Source of the DNA: Paraburkholderia tuberum STM678
GTDB lineage: Bacteria > Pseudomonadota > Gammaproteobacteria > Burkholderiales > Burkholderiaceae
Assembly: GCF_902833905.1 (NCBI RefSeq)
Contig: NZ_CADFGP010000015.1
Span: 103,112-167,111, forward strand
Length of the DNA stretch: 64,000 bases
Reading direction: 5' to 3'
The first letter of the stretch is position 1, and each line of letters starts with the position of its first letter. The position numbers and the translations under genes are program-made. Below, piece after piece: positions 8,097 through 18,583 of this stretch. The notes under the pieces are model-generated. The model was not told the origin of the DNA. It searched no databases and saw only the letters and a list, made by a program, of their open reading frames with translations.

Positions 8097-9860
8097 ATGA
8101 ATATGCCCAGCGCGGAATTCTCCACGTCGGATACGACCCCCCCACACGAAGCAGACTCTATCGGCGCCACCGTGCTCATGAAGGCACTGGCCGACGAAGA
8201 CGTCGAGTTCATCTGGGGCTATCCCGGCGGCTCGGTACTCTACATTTACGACGAGCTGTACAAGCAGGACAAGTTCCAGCATGTGCTCGTGCGCCACGAG
8301 CAGGCCGCCGTGCATGCCGCGGACGCCTACGCGCGCTCCACCGGCAAGGTCGGCGTGTGTCTCGTGACCTCCGGCCCCGGCGTCACCAACGCGGTGACCG
8401 GCATCGCGACCGCCTATATGGATTCGATCCCGTTGGTCGTGATCAGCGGCCAGGTGCCGACTGCCGCGATCGGTCAGGATGCATTCCAGGAATGCGACAC
8501 GGTCGGCATCACGCGTCCCTGCGTGAAGCACAACTTCCTCGTGAAGGACGTGCGCGATCTCGCCGCCACCGTCAAGAAAGCTTTCTACATCGCCCGTACC
8601 GGCCGTCCCGGCCCAGTGCTGATCGACATTCCGAAGGACGTGTCGAAGACGCCGTGCCAATACGAGCCGATCAAGAGCGTTTCGCTGCGCTCATACAACC
8701 CGGTCACGAAGGGCCACTCCGGTCAGATCCGCAAGGCGGTGTCGCTGCTGCTGTCGGCGAAGCGTCCGTATATCTACACCGGCGGCGGCATCGTGCTCGC
8801 GGATGCGTCGCGTGAATTGAACCAGTTCGCCGATCTGCTCGGCTATCCGGTCACCAATACGCTAATGGGTCTGGGCGGCTACCGCTCGAGCGACAAGAAA
8901 TTCCTCGGCATGCTCGGCATGCACGGCACGTACGAAGCCAATATGGCGATGCAGCACTGCGACGTGCTGATCGCGATCGGCGCGCGCTTCGACGACCGCG
9001 TGATCGGCGATCCGAGCCACTTCGCGTCGCGGCCGCGCAAGATCATCCATATCGACATCGATCCCTCTTCCATTTCCAAGCGCGTCAAGGTCGACATTCC
9101 GATCGTCGGCGACGTGAAGGAAGTGCTGAAGGAACTGATCGAGCAGTTGCAGACGGCCGAGCATGGCCCCGACGCCGCGGCGCTCGCCGACTGGTGGAAG
9201 GACATCGAAGGCTGGCGCGCGAAAGATTGCCTGAAGTTCGACCGCAAGAGCGACATCATCAAGCCGCAGTACGTGGTCGAAAAGGCGTGGGAGCTGACCG
9301 ACGGCAACGCGTTCGTGTGCTCCGACGTGGGCCAGCACCAGATGTGGGCCGCGCAGTTCTACAAGTTCAACAAGCCGCGTCGCTGGATCAATTCCGGTGG
9401 CCTCGGCACGATGGGCTTCGGCTTACCGGCCGCGATGGGCGTGAAGATGGCCCATCCGGACGACGACGTGCTGTGCATCACGGGCGAAGGCTCGATCCAG
9501 ATGTGCATCCAGGAGCTGTCGACCTGCAAGCAGTACGACCTGCCGATCAAGATTATTTCGCTGAATAACCGCTATCTGGGCATGGTGCGCCAGTGGCAGC
9601 AGATCGAATACAGCAAACGCTATTCGCATTCGTACATGGATGCGCTGCCGGACTTCGTGAAGCTCGCCGAAGCGTACGGACACGTGGGCATGCGCATCGA
9701 GCGCACGGCCGATGTGGAACCGGCGCTGAAGGAAGCGCTGCGCCTGAAGGATCGCACGGTGTTTCTCGACTTCCAGACCGATCCGACCGAAAACGTCTGG
9801 CCGATGGTTCAGGCCGGCAAGGGCATCACCGAGATGCTCATGGGTTCGGAAGATCTTTAA
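8097..9860 (+). CDS. ilvI: Acetolactate synthase, catalytic (large) subunit
   Basis: A ThDP-dependent acetolactate synthase of 587 residues. It condenses two pyruvates to acetolactate (valine and leucine branch), or pyruvate with 2-ketobutyrate to acetohydroxybutyrate (isoleucine branch). N-terminal ThDP/Pyr domain: WGYPGGSVLYIYD and HEQAAVHAADAYARS with the catalytic Glu, near residues 45-85. The central FAD-binding domain follows. The C-terminal PP domain holds GEGSIQM and the downstream NN of the ThDP motif. The start is the ATG at 8097 with AGGTGA upstream; an open frame further upstream lacks family similarity. First gene of ilvI-ilvH-ilvC, followed by the regulatory subunit after 125 bases. 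Confidence 0.97.
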   Translation: MNMPSAEFSTSDTTPPHEADSIGATVLMKALADEDVEFIWGYPGGSVLYIYDELYKQDKFQHVLVRHEQAAVHAADAYARSTGKVGVCLVTSGPGVTNAVTGIATAYMDSIPLVVISGQVPTAAIGQDAFQECDTVGITRPCVKHNFLVKDVRDLAATVKKAFYIARTGRPGPVLIDIPKDVSKTPCQYEPIKSVSLRSYNPVTKGHSGQIRKAVSLLLSAKRPYIYTGGGIVLADASRELNQFADLLGYPVTNTLMGLGGYRSSDKKFLGMLGMHGTYEANMAMQHCDVLIAIGARFDDRVIGDPSHFASRPRKIIHIDIDPSSISKRVKVDIPIVGDVKEVLKELIEQLQTAEHGPDAAALADWWKDIEGWRAKDCLKFDRKSDIIKPQYVVEKAWELTDGNAFVCSDVGQHQMWAAQFYKFNKPRRWINSGGLGTMGFGLPAAMGVKMAHPDDDVLCITGEGSIQMCIQELSTCKQYDLPIKIISLNNRYLGMVRQWQQIEYSKRYSHSYMDALPDFVKLAEAYGHVGMRIERTADVEPALKEALRLKDRTVFLDFQTDPTENVWPMVQAGKGITEMLMGSEDL

Positions 9861-9985
9861 ACGACGGGGCGTCTGGATAACTCCAGCGCCGGCTTCGTGA
9901 TGCGCGCCTTCAAAAAAGGCGAGGGCAGACGAAGCGGCGCCGCTCCGCTCGCAGACATCGACACATCATCTGGAAGAAGCGAAAC

Positions 9986-10477
9986 ATGAGACACATCATT
10001 TCCGTCCTGCTGGAAAACGAACCAGGCGCGCTGTCGCGCGTGGTGGGTCTGTTCTCCGCACGCGGCTACAACATTGAAACCTTGACGGTGGCTCCGACCG
10101 AAGACCGTTCGCTGTCGCGCATGACCATCGTCTCCGTTGGCTCGGACGACGTGATCGAACAGATCACGAAGCATCTGAACCGCCTGATCGAGGTGGTGAA
10201 AGTGGTCGACCTTACCGAGGGCGCCCACATCGAACGCGAGCTGATGCTGATCAAGGTGAGGGCGGTCGGCAAGGAACGTGAGGAGATGAAGCGGATGGCG
10301 GACATTTTCCGCGGCCGCATCATCGACGTCACCGAAAAGACCTACACGATCGAATTGACGGGGGCGAGCGACAAGCTCGACGCCTTCATCGAGGGGCTCG
10401 ATTCCACGGCGATTCTCGAGACGGTCCGCACGGGCAGCTCGGGCATCGGTCGCGGCGAGCGCATTCTGAAGGTCTGA
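9986..10477 (+). CDS. ilvH: Acetolactate synthase, regulatory (small) subunit
   Basis: A small subunit of 163 residues. The N-terminal ACT domain (about 3-76) starts HIISVLLENEPGALSRVVGL and binds valine for feedback inhibition; the C-terminal domain (about 85-160) activates the large subunit. Length matches IlvH/IlvN of the ilvIH type. RBS GGAAGAAG precedes the ATG. The 125-base gap after ilvI contains a small hairpin around GCCTTCAAAAAAGGC and could hold the betaproteobacterial ilvH RNA motif, which I cannot fold here. Confidence 0.97.
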   Translation: MRHIISVLLENEPGALSRVVGLFSARGYNIETLTVAPTEDRSLSRMTIVSVGSDDVIEQITKHLNRLIEVVKVVDLTEGAHIERELMLIKVRAVGKEREEMKRMADIFRGRIIDVTEKTYTIELTGASDKLDAFIEGLDSTAILETVRTGSSGIGRGERILKV

Positions 10478-10556
10478 GGTCGCGTTTCGCAAGGCCGGGC
10501 AACGCGGTATCGCCCGGCTGGCAATAACAACATTCGCAGTACCCGAATTTCTCTGA

Positions 10557-11600
<1,044 letters not shown>

Positions 11601-11656
11601 GCGTCTCGACGTAACGAGGTTCGGCGCGGCGCTTCGGTGCGGCGGCCGGACCAGTC

Positions 11657-11695
11657 AAAAAGCCGTCCAAGGGTGCTGAACCCTGGGCGGCTTTT
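11657..11695 (+). terminator. Rho-independent terminator after ilvC
   Basis: AAAGCCGTCCAAGGGT, a short loop, then its near-complement ending in CTTTT. It separates the ilv genes from psd. Confidence 0.85.
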
Positions 11696-11732
11696 GCTAT
11701 CCTACGGTTTTACAAAAACACAGAAGCCATCC

Positions 11733-12371
11733 ATGAATTACCCTCATCCGATCATCGCGCGAGAAGGCTGGCCGTTCATCGCCATCGCGGCCGTCGTTGC
11801 ATTACTGGTTCACGCCTTCGCGGGGTTCGGCTTTGCGTGGCTCTTCTGGCTGATCCTGATCTTTATCGTGCAGTTCTTCCGCGACCCGGCGCGTCCGATT
11901 CCGACGCAGGCCAACGCGGTGCTGTGTCCTGCCGACGGTCGTATCGTCGCGGTAGAAACCGCGCATGATCCTTATGCGAATCGCGAAGCGCTGAAGATCA
12001 GCGTGTTCATGAACGTATTCAACGTGCACTCGCAGCGCTCGCCCGTCGACGGTGCGATCTCGAAAGTCGAATACTTTCCTGGCGCCTATCTGAACGCGGC
12101 GGTCGATAAAGCCTCGCTCGAAAACGAGCGCAACGCGGTCGTGATCGAAATGGCCGGCGGCCAGACGGTCACGTCGGTGCAGATTGCCGGGCTGATCGCG
12201 CGGCGGATTCTTTGCTACGTCCGTGCAGGCGAGCCGCTGACCCGCGGCCAGCGTTACGGATTCATCCGCTTCGGTTCGCGCGTCGACGTGTATTTGCCGG
12301 TGGGCAGCCGTCCGCGCGTGTCGATCGGCGAGAAGGTGTCGGCGTCGTCCACGATCCTCGCCGAGCTGTAA
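11733..12371 (+). CDS. psd: Phosphatidylserine decarboxylase proenzyme
   Basis: A short-type (about 212 residue) phosphatidylserine decarboxylase, which makes phosphatidylethanolamine from phosphatidylserine at the inner membrane. An N-terminal membrane segment (about 12-40) is followed by the conserved [16 protein letters not shown] stretch. Near the C terminus is [11 protein letters not shown], where the Ser of GS is the self-cleavage site that becomes the pyruvoyl group. The start is the ATG at 11733. Paired with pssA 24 bases downstream, giving two consecutive steps of phosphatidylethanolamine synthesis in one unit. Confidence 0.95.
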   Translation: MNYPHPIIAREGWPFIAIAAVVALLVHAFAGFGFAWLFWLILIFIVQFFRDPARPIPTQANAVLCPADGRIVAVETAHDPYANREALKISVFMNVFNVHSQRSPVDGAISKVEYFPGAYLNAAVDKASLENERNAVVIEMAGGQTVTSVQIAGLIARRILCYVRAGEPLTRGQRYGFIRFGSRVDVYLPVGSRPRVSIGEKVSASSTILAEL

Positions 12372-12395
12372 AGCGGCATACAGGAGGTTGTCCGA

Positions 12396-13268
12396 ATGGC
12401 CGCATTCAAACCGCGTCGACCCCGCAGCAGTGGACCGCTGCCGCGGCCGTTTCGTCGCAACAAGCCGCCGGTGGTCACGGAGTCGCCGGTCGCCGACAGC
12501 CGGCGCGCGCAGCGTCAGCAGTTCCTCAGAAAACGCGGCATCTACCTGCTGCCGAACGCATTCACCACGGCCGCGCTGTTCTGCGGCTTCTTCGCCGTCG
12601 TGCAGGCGATGAACGTGCGCTTCGAGATCGCGGCGATCGCGATCTTCGTCGCGATGGTGCTCGATGGCATGGACGGTCGCGTCGCGCGCATGACGCATAC
12701 GCAAAGCGCGTTCGGCGAGCAGTTCGACAGCCTGTCGGACATGGTGTCGTTCGGTGTTGCGCCCGCGCTCGTGATGTACGAGTGGATCCTGAAGGACCTC
12801 GGCCGGTGGGGCTGGCTCGCGGCGTTCGTCTATTGTTCCGGCGCGGCGCTACGGCTCGCGCGTTTCAACACGAATATCGGCGTGGTCGACAAGCGTTTTT
12901 TCCAGGGCATGCCGAGCCCGGCCGCGGCGGCACTGATCGCCGGTTTCGTGTGGCTCGCCACCGACAACCGCGTGCCGCTGAAGCTCGTCTGGCTGCCGTG
13001 GGTCGCCTTCGTGCTGACCATCTACGCGGGCGTGACGATGGTGTCGAACGCGCCGTTCTATAGCGGCAAGGCGCTCGACGTACGGCATCGCGTGCCGTTC
13101 GGCGTGATCCTGCTGGTGGTGGTCGCCTTCGTGCTCGTGTCGTCCGATCCGCCGTTGATGCTGTTCGGTCTGTTCGTGCTGTACGGTCTGTCCGGCTACG
13201 TGTTCTGGGCGTATCAGGCGGTGCGCGGCCGGGCCAATCCGGCGCGTTCGATGTCGCACGACCGTTGA
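12396..13268 (+). CDS. pssA: CDP-diacylglycerol-serine O-phosphatidyltransferase
   Basis: An integral-membrane CDP-alcohol phosphatidyltransferase of 290 residues that makes phosphatidylserine from CDP-diacylglycerol and serine. The signature DGMDGRVAR, then GEQFDSLSD with the catalytic Asp residues, is at about 88-114. Some seven hydrophobic helices follow. The basic N-terminal ~50 residues are Arg/Pro-rich and cytoplasmic. Type II (Bacillus/Sinorhizobium-like) rather than the E. coli type. RBS AGGAGG precedes the ATG; co-transcribed with psd. A perfect hairpin terminator follows. Confidence 0.95.
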   Translation: MAAFKPRRPRSSGPLPRPFRRNKPPVVTESPVADSRRAQRQQFLRKRGIYLLPNAFTTAALFCGFFAVVQAMNVRFEIAAIAIFVAMVLDGMDGRVARMTHTQSAFGEQFDSLSDMVSFGVAPALVMYEWILKDLGRWGWLAAFVYCSGAALRLARFNTNIGVVDKRFFQGMPSPAAAALIAGFVWLATDNRVPLKLVWLPWVAFVLTIYAGVTMVSNAPFYSGKALDVRHRVPFGVILLVVVAFVLVSSDPPLMLFGLFVLYGLSGYVFWAYQAVRGRANPARSMSHDR

Positions 13269-13300
13269 GGATTTGAACTGCGCTGCATCGCAGCGACGTA

Positions 13301-13334
13301 CGAAAAACGGCAGCCTGCAGGCTGCCGTTTTTCG
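13301..13334. terminator. Perfect 34-bp hairpin terminator after pssA
   Basis: CGAAAAACGGCAGCCTG followed by its exact complement, ending in a T run; it can work in both directions. Confidence 0.9.
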
Positions 13335-13392
13335 TTGGTTGGTGCCGTTACGCGGTCGCTTCGGACAGCGCCGCAGGCCGCCCCGGCGCGCA

Positions 13393-13421
13393 TTGCGCGG
13401 TGGCTGGAATGCCGCTATAGT
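13393..13421 (+). promoter_or_regulatory. Candidate leuA promoter
   Basis: TTGCGC, a 17-base spacer, TATAGT. It would give an unusually long leader of about 210 bases before leuA. The rest of the 368 bases between pssA and leuA shows no gene and no leucine-rich leader peptide. Confidence 0.45.
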
Positions 13422-13636
13422 CGTCGGATCAGTGCGTGGGCGTGGCCGGTTTTGCCGGGTCGGCGAGGCCGTTCGCTGCGCCGCGCCATCATGCTTCGTT
13501 CACGCCCTTATGCGGTTTTGCGTCCCATCCGCACCGGCCGCGATCATCGTGATCGCCCTACCTTGCCAGCGGCGGCGCTCATCGTCCCATTCCAAAACCA
13601 AGTCCCACATCTGAACGACTCCCGAGGAGGCCCGAC

Positions 13637-15184
13637 ATGTCCGACAAACTGATCATTTTCGACACCACGCTGCGTGACGGCGAGCAATCGCCCGGCGCGT
13701 CGATGACGAAGGAAGAGAAGATCCGCATCGCCAGGCAACTCGAACGGATGAAAGTCGACGTGATCGAAGCGGGCTTCGCGGCCAGCTCGAACGGCGACTT
13801 CGACGCGATCCATACGATCGCCGGCCTCGTGAAGGACAGCACGATCTGCTCGCTTGCGCGCGCGAACGACAAGGACATACAGAAGGCCGCCGACGCACTG
13901 AAGCCGGCCGATCATTTCCGCATCCACACGTTCATCGCAACGTCGCCACTGCACATGGAGAAGAAGCTGCGGATGACGCCCGAGCAGGTATTCGAGCAGG
14001 CCAGGCTTGCGGTGCGTTTCGCGCGCAAGTTCACCGACGACGTCGAATTCTCGCCGGAAGACGGCAGCCGCTCGGATTTGGACTTCCTGTGCCGTGTGCT
14101 GGAAGCGGTGATCGCCGAAGGCGCGACCACGATCAACATCGCGGACACCGTCGGCTACGGCGTGCCGGAACTCTATGGCCAACTCGTGAAGACGCTGCGC
14201 GAGCGCATTCCCAACTCGCACAAGGCGGTGTTCTCCGTGCATTGCCACAATGACCTCGGCATGGCGGTCGCGAATTCGCTCGCCGGCGTGCAGATTGGCG
14301 GCGCGCGCCAGGTCGAATGCACGATCAACGGGCTCGGCGAGCGCGCGGGCAATACGTCGCTCGAAGAAATCGTCATGGCGGTGAAGACCCGCAAGGATTA
14401 CTTCGGACTCGACGTCGGCCTCGACACGACTCAGATCGTGCCGGCCTCGAAGCTCGTGTCGCAGATCACTGGCTTCGTCGTGCAGCCGAACAAGGCCGTG
14501 GTCGGCGCGAACGCTTTCGCGCACGCGTCGGGCATCCATCAGGATGGCGTGCTGAAGGCGCGCGATACTTACGAAATCATGCGCGCGGAAGACGTGGGTT
14601 GGGCCGCGAACAAGATCGTGCTCGGCAAGCTGTCGGGCCGCAATGCGTTCAAACAGCGTCTGCAGGAGCTTGGCATCGCGCTCGACAGCGAAGCCGAACT
14701 GAACACCGCGTTCGCGCGCTTCAAGGAACTCGCCGATCGCAAGGCGGAGATCTTCGACGAAGACATCATCGCCATCGTCAACGAGGAATCGGCGGAAGCG
14801 CACGAGAAGGAGCACTACAAGTTTCTGTCGATGTCGCAGCATTCCGAAACCGGCGAGCAGCCGCACGCGAAGGTCGTGTTCTCGGTAGAGGGTAACGAGA
14901 TCACCGGCGAAGCGCGCGGCAACGGACCGGTCGACGCCACCCTCAACGCGATCGAAACGGAAGTGGGCAGCGGCTCCGAACTGCTGCTGTACTCGGTCAA
15001 CGCGATCACGACCGGCACGCAGGCGCAGGGCGAAGTGACCGTGCGGTTGTCGAAGAGCGGGCGCATCGTCAACGGCACGGGCACTGATCCGGATATCGTC
15101 GCGGCATCCGCGAAGGCATATTTTTCGGCGCTCAACAAGCTGTATTCGAATGCGGACAAGGTGAATCCGCAGCGCTCGGAGTAA
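13637..15184 (+). CDS. leuA: 2-isopropylmalate synthase
   Basis: A 2-isopropylmalate synthase of 515 residues, the first committed step of leucine synthesis (2-ketoisovalerate plus acetyl-CoA). The TIM-barrel domain opens with [16 protein letters not shown] (about 7-22) and carries the [12 protein letters not shown] metal-binding motif near 200. The linker and the C-terminal LeuA allosteric domain (about 390-505), where leucine binds, are present. Full family length. RBS GGAGG ten bases before the ATG. Sits alone between two terminators, downstream of the ilv/psd/pssA cluster. Confidence 0.97.
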   Translation: MSDKLIIFDTTLRDGEQSPGASMTKEEKIRIARQLERMKVDVIEAGFAASSNGDFDAIHTIAGLVKDSTICSLARANDKDIQKAADALKPADHFRIHTFIATSPLHMEKKLRMTPEQVFEQARLAVRFARKFTDDVEFSPEDGSRSDLDFLCRVLEAVIAEGATTINIADTVGYGVPELYGQLVKTLRERIPNSHKAVFSVHCHNDLGMAVANSLAGVQIGGARQVECTINGLGERAGNTSLEEIVMAVKTRKDYFGLDVGLDTTQIVPASKLVSQITGFVVQPNKAVVGANAFAHASGIHQDGVLKARDTYEIMRAEDVGWAANKIVLGKLSGRNAFKQRLQELGIALDSEAELNTAFARFKELADRKAEIFDEDIIAIVNEESAEAHEKEHYKFLSMSQHSETGEQPHAKVVFSVEGNEITGEARGNGPVDATLNAIETEVGSGSELLLYSVNAITTGTQAQGEVTVRLSKSGRIVNGTGTDPDIVAASAKAYFSALNKLYSNADKVNPQRSE

Positions 15185-15236
15185 CGCGAGCATGGCGCGC
15201 CGGTAGCGCGCGATCGCTTGTGTGGATCGGAGGAGA

Positions 15237-15269
15237 AGCCCCGTGGTGCTCGGCACACGGGGCTTTTTT
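15237..15269. terminator. Terminator between leuA and the SulP gene
   Basis: AGCCCCGTG stem, loop, CACGGGGCT and a T run. It lies between two convergent genes. Confidence 0.85.
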
Positions 15270-15310
15270 CTGCCGTCATCGCGCAGCTGCGGTGGCGCGA
15301 TATGACGAAA

Positions 15311-16873
15311 CTAGTCCGCCGTCGTGCGCCGCAGCGACCAGCCGCGCGTTGCGCGGGCCTGCTCGCGGACTTGAAATCTGACGTCGACGGTAATCCCACG
15401 GCGAGGCGCATCGGCGACGAACGCGTCCAGCAGTTCGCGCACGTCGTGGTCGACGAAATCGGCGCGTGTCGCATCGACGATGACGGTGGCGCCATCCGGA
15501 ATCTGCTGCAGATAGTGCTTGAGCGGCACCTTACCGAGAAACGATACGTCCTTGCGAAACGACAGCAGGTAGTGATCGCCATGCTGCGCGAGCACGATCG
15601 GGCCGCGCAGGTTTGCGTACAGCGCGAACAGCATGCTGCACAGGATGCCGAGCACGATACCGATCAGCAGATCGGTGACGAGCACACCGACGACCGTGAC
15701 GATAAATGGTGCGAACGGCGCGAATCCCTGCCGCGCGAGCCCGGCGAACAACGACGGCTTGGCGAGTTTGAACCCGGTGAAGATCAGGATCGCGGCAAGG
15801 CAGGCGAGCGGGATCAGGTTGATCACGCTCGTGAGCGCGAACACGCTGACGAGAAGCAACACGCCGTGAACGATCGCCGAGAGTCGGCTTTTTGCGCCGG
15901 CATGGACGTTCGCGGAGCTGCGCACGATCACCGCGGTGATCGGCAGGCCGCCGATCGCACCCGCGATCAGATTGCCCACGCCCTGCGCCTTCAGCTCGCG
16001 ATCGGGAGGCGCGCGGCGGCGCTCCGGATCGATCTGTTCGACCGCTTCGAGGCTCAGTAGCGTTTCGAGACTTGCGAGGATGGCGATCGTGATCGCAACG
16101 CGCCATATGTCGGGATTGACGAGCTGGGCGAACCGTGGGCCGAAGTCGGCCGACGCGAGCACGGCCTGCAGTGCCGCGAACGATTCCAGCGACGGCAACG
16201 CGACCCGCCCTTCGGCGGGCGGTGCCAACGATGGCGCGACGAGATTGAGGGCGAGCGTCGCGCCGATGCCGAGCAGCACCACCGCGAGCGGCGCGGGCAT
16301 GATGCGCACGACAGCGAAGCGGCGCAGCGCGCGCGTTTCCCAGCCGGCGAGGATCGCGAGCGACAGCAGTGTGATCAGCACGGCGGTCAGTGAGATTGGG
16401 CCGAGCGGCGTTGCGACCGCCGCCGCCGACTGGCCGGAGTCGGCGGTGCCGGACAGCCCCAGCGCAACGGGAAACTGCTTGAGGATCAACAGCACGCCGA
16501 TGGCCGCGAGCATCCCCTTGATCACCGGCGACGGCACGTAGGCGGCGAACCGGCCGGCCTTGAGCATGCCGAAGCCGAACTGGATGACGCCCGACAGCAG
16601 TACGGCCAGCAGGAAAGCGGAAAAGCCGCCAAGCCGTGCGATGCCGTCGACGACGATCACGACGAGGCCCGCGGCCGGGCCGCTCACGCTCAGACGCGAG
16701 CCGCTCAGCGCGGCAACCACGAGCCCGCCAATGATGCCGGACACCAGTCCGGCAAACGGGTCGACGCCCGATGCGTGAGCAATGCCGAGGCAAAGCGGCA
16801 GGGCCACCAGAAAAACGGCCGTTCCGGCGAGCACGTCGCTCTGGAGCGCGGAGAAAGAGGTTTGATTATCCAT
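15311..16873 (-). CDS. SulP family anion transporter with STAS domain
   Basis: A SulP/SLC26-type transporter of 520 residues: about ten to twelve hydrophobic helices over residues 15-405, beginning with AGTAVFLVALPLCLGIAHAS, then a cytoplasmic STAS domain (about 420-510, including VIVDATRADFVDHDVRELL). Family members carry sulfate, bicarbonate or dicarboxylates. A carbonic anhydrase gene lies 109 bases upstream on the same strand, which favours bicarbonate (BicA-like), but the substrate is inferred from context only. The start at 16873 gives the usual short N terminus; its ribosome site is weak. Confidence 0.9.
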   Translation of the reverse strand: MDNQTSFSALQSDVLAGTAVFLVALPLCLGIAHASGVDPFAGLVSGIIGGLVVAALSGSRLSVSGPAAGLVVIVVDGIARLGGFSAFLLAVLLSGVIQFGFGMLKAGRFAAYVPSPVIKGMLAAIGVLLILKQFPVALGLSGTADSGQSAAAVATPLGPISLTAVLITLLSLAILAGWETRALRRFAVVRIMPAPLAVVLLGIGATLALNLVAPSLAPPAEGRVALPSLESFAALQAVLASADFGPRFAQLVNPDIWRVAITIAILASLETLLSLEAVEQIDPERRRAPPDRELKAQGVGNLIAGAIGGLPITAVIVRSSANVHAGAKSRLSAIVHGVLLLVSVFALTSVINLIPLACLAAILIFTGFKLAKPSLFAGLARQGFAPFAPFIVTVVGVLVTDLLIGIVLGILCSMLFALYANLRGPIVLAQHGDHYLLSFRKDVSFLGKVPLKHYLQQIPDGATVIVDATRADFVDHDVRELLDAFVADAPRRGITVDVRFQVREQARATRGWSLRRTTAD

Positions 16874-16982
16874 GGTGTCGAAGAGCGAGAGGTGGGACGA
16901 TGGGCGACGAACAGGTATGGCCCGATGACGATTCCGCTGTCGGCTCCGTCCGCGGTTCGAATGGGACGGGCGACGCGCTTCG

Positions 16983-17618
16983 CTAGGCCGCGCTGTGCGC
17001 CGCGGTCGTGCAGGTCATCGCGTCGTCGGCGGTATAGCCGGAGGTGAGAACCTTGATGCGCCCGTCGTCGAGAGCAAAGATCCAGCCGTGCACGAGCGGC
17101 GCCGGCTCAGCCTCGTGCACGATCGGGCTCGCCCGTAGCTGCCGCACCTGTTCGAGCACGTTCAGCTCGGCGAGGCGATTGACGCGATCCGGCTCGGTCG
17201 CCGCGCCGTCCAGCTCCGAGTGATGCGTTTTGGCGAGTGCGCAGAGCGGCGCGATACGGCGGTTCACGTGGGGCAGCGCGGGGTCCGGCGGCAGCAGCGC
17301 GGCGCGCACGCCGCCGCAGCCATAGTGGCCGCAGACGATCACATGGCCGACCTTGAGCACCCGCACCGCGTATTCAAGGACGCTCGCGACGTTATCGTCG
17401 CCGGGATGAAACAGGTTGGCGATGTTGCGATGGACGAACAGATCGCCGGGCTCGCAATGCGTGATCGTTTCGGCGGGCACGCGGCTGTCCGCGCAGCCGA
17501 TCCAAAGGATGTGTGGATTCTGTCCGCGCATCAGGTCGCGAAAAAATGCCGGACTACGCGTCGCGGTTTCATGGGCCCACGCGACGTTGGCGACCAGCAG
17601 GTGTTTGGGTCGGTTCAT
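16983..17618 (-). CDS. can: Beta-class carbonic anhydrase
   Basis: A beta-carbonic anhydrase of 211 residues interconverting CO2 and bicarbonate. Zinc and active-site residues fall at the positions known for the E. coli Can enzyme: C42, D44 and R46 in GCADSRVPAE, and H98 and C101 in CGHYGCGG. The start is the ATG at 17618 with GGAG nine bases upstream; an open frame upstream of it has no family similarity. Upstream of the SulP transporter on the same strand, suggesting joint bicarbonate uptake and supply. A 226-base AT-richer region upstream should hold the promoter. Confidence 0.95.
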   Translation of the reverse strand: MNRPKHLLVANVAWAHETATRSPAFFRDLMRGQNPHILWIGCADSRVPAETITHCEPGDLFVHRNIANLFHPGDDNVASVLEYAVRVLKVGHVIVCGHYGCGGVRAALLPPDPALPHVNRRIAPLCALAKTHHSELDGAATEPDRVNRLAELNVLEQVRQLRASPIVHEAEPAPLVHGWIFALDDGRIKVLTSGYTADDAMTCTTAAHSAA

Positions 17619-17776
17619 CGTAGCAACTCCGTATGAGAGGCAATTGACCTGGCACCGGACCGAAACCGCGTCTGCACGTGATTGCGAGCCGGTGCCCGAA
17701 CGGCGTTTACAATAACCTTTCTTTCGCAAAATTGTGGACGTAAACAGGATAAAATTCTGTTTTATGCTTAAACAAT

Positions 17777-17807
17777 AAAAAAGCCGCCTATCGAAGGCGG
17801 CTTTTTT
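17777..17807 (-). terminator. Terminator after the lipoprotein gene
   Basis: AAAAAAGCCGCCT, loop ATCGA, AGGCGGCTTTTTT: perfect stem with runs on both sides. Confidence 0.9.
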
Positions 17808-17844
17808 GAGATTTGGTGCTTCTTCCGAAGAGGGTGCTCAGTGC

Positions 17845-18396
17845 TCAGAACAGGTTGCGGCGGTCGGGGTCGTGCAGCGGGTCGGGGGTCTTCTGCGTGA
17901 GGCGCAAGATGCCCTGGTCATCGAAGTAGAAGTTGTACATCATGTACCAGACGTTGTCTTCGAGATAGCGATAGGTCCAGACTTCGCGCCTCATCAGCGG
18001 GAAGTACGACGTTTCGACCGGGCGGCCGAAGTTCACTAGCACGTCGCCGCGTGTCCATTTGCCGATCTCGGCGCGGTAGAACTCGTTGGGCTGCAGCACC
18101 TGGCGCATGTTGATGATCTTGCCGGCTGCGTTGATGTCGGCGGCGGTGGTGGTTTCGCCCATCGGTTGGGTCGGCCACATCAGACGCTTGCCGCCGTCGG
18201 GCAGATCATAGGTTTCGCGCGGCGGACCGAGACGCGCGATGACCGTCGATGCGTCCGCTCCCGGTTGATACTGCTGCCACGGCTGGGCGCAGCCGGCGAG
18301 CGCGAGCACGCTCAGGCAAACGAGCGCGGCGCGGCGCAGACTGGCGCCGGCCGGGGCTGTGATAGCAGCGGCCGTGGGGTGGTGGCGGTTCGGCAT
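17845..18396 (-). CDS. Outer-membrane-assembly-like lipoprotein (SmpA/OmlA-type)
   Basis: A lipoprotein of 183 residues. The N terminus has a signal sequence with lipobox LALAGC near residues 31-36, so the mature form begins at that Cys. The body contains a DASTVIARLGPPRETY segment like the SmpA/OmlA/BamE-type fold, followed by a beta-rich second half (WTRGDVLVNFGRP, then VWTYRY), which suggests a tandem of two such domains. Function unknown. The ATG at 18396 is chosen because GGAGG lies six bases upstream; a longer start lacks this. Divergent from the binding-protein gene on the right. Confidence 0.75.
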   Translation of the reverse strand: MPNRHHPTAAAITAPAGASLRRAALVCLSVLALAGCAQPWQQYQPGADASTVIARLGPPRETYDLPDGGKRLMWPTQPMGETTTAADINAAGKIINMRQVLQPNEFYRAEIGKWTRGDVLVNFGRPVETSYFPLMRREVWTYRYLEDNVWYMMYNFYFDDQGILRLTQKTPDPLHDPDRRNLF

Positions 18397-18583
18397 GTAT
18401 TCCTCCGATGGCGTTTGAATAGCGGTTCTTATCATCGAAACGCACCATTTTGACACGCGCTGTGGCGAAAGAACGGCGTTGCTTGCACGTGCGTCGCCAT
18501 CAAACGGTAACGGATGCGCCGGCTTGCCTATTCCGTGCGCGTCATCCTATGATCCGCGCTTCGAAGATTCAGGCGGGACGACC

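Noticed and set aside
17619..17729. Longer carbonic anhydrase N terminus
   Set aside because: Extra residues are Arg/Cys-rich, precede the normal family start, and the ATG at 17618 has GGAG.
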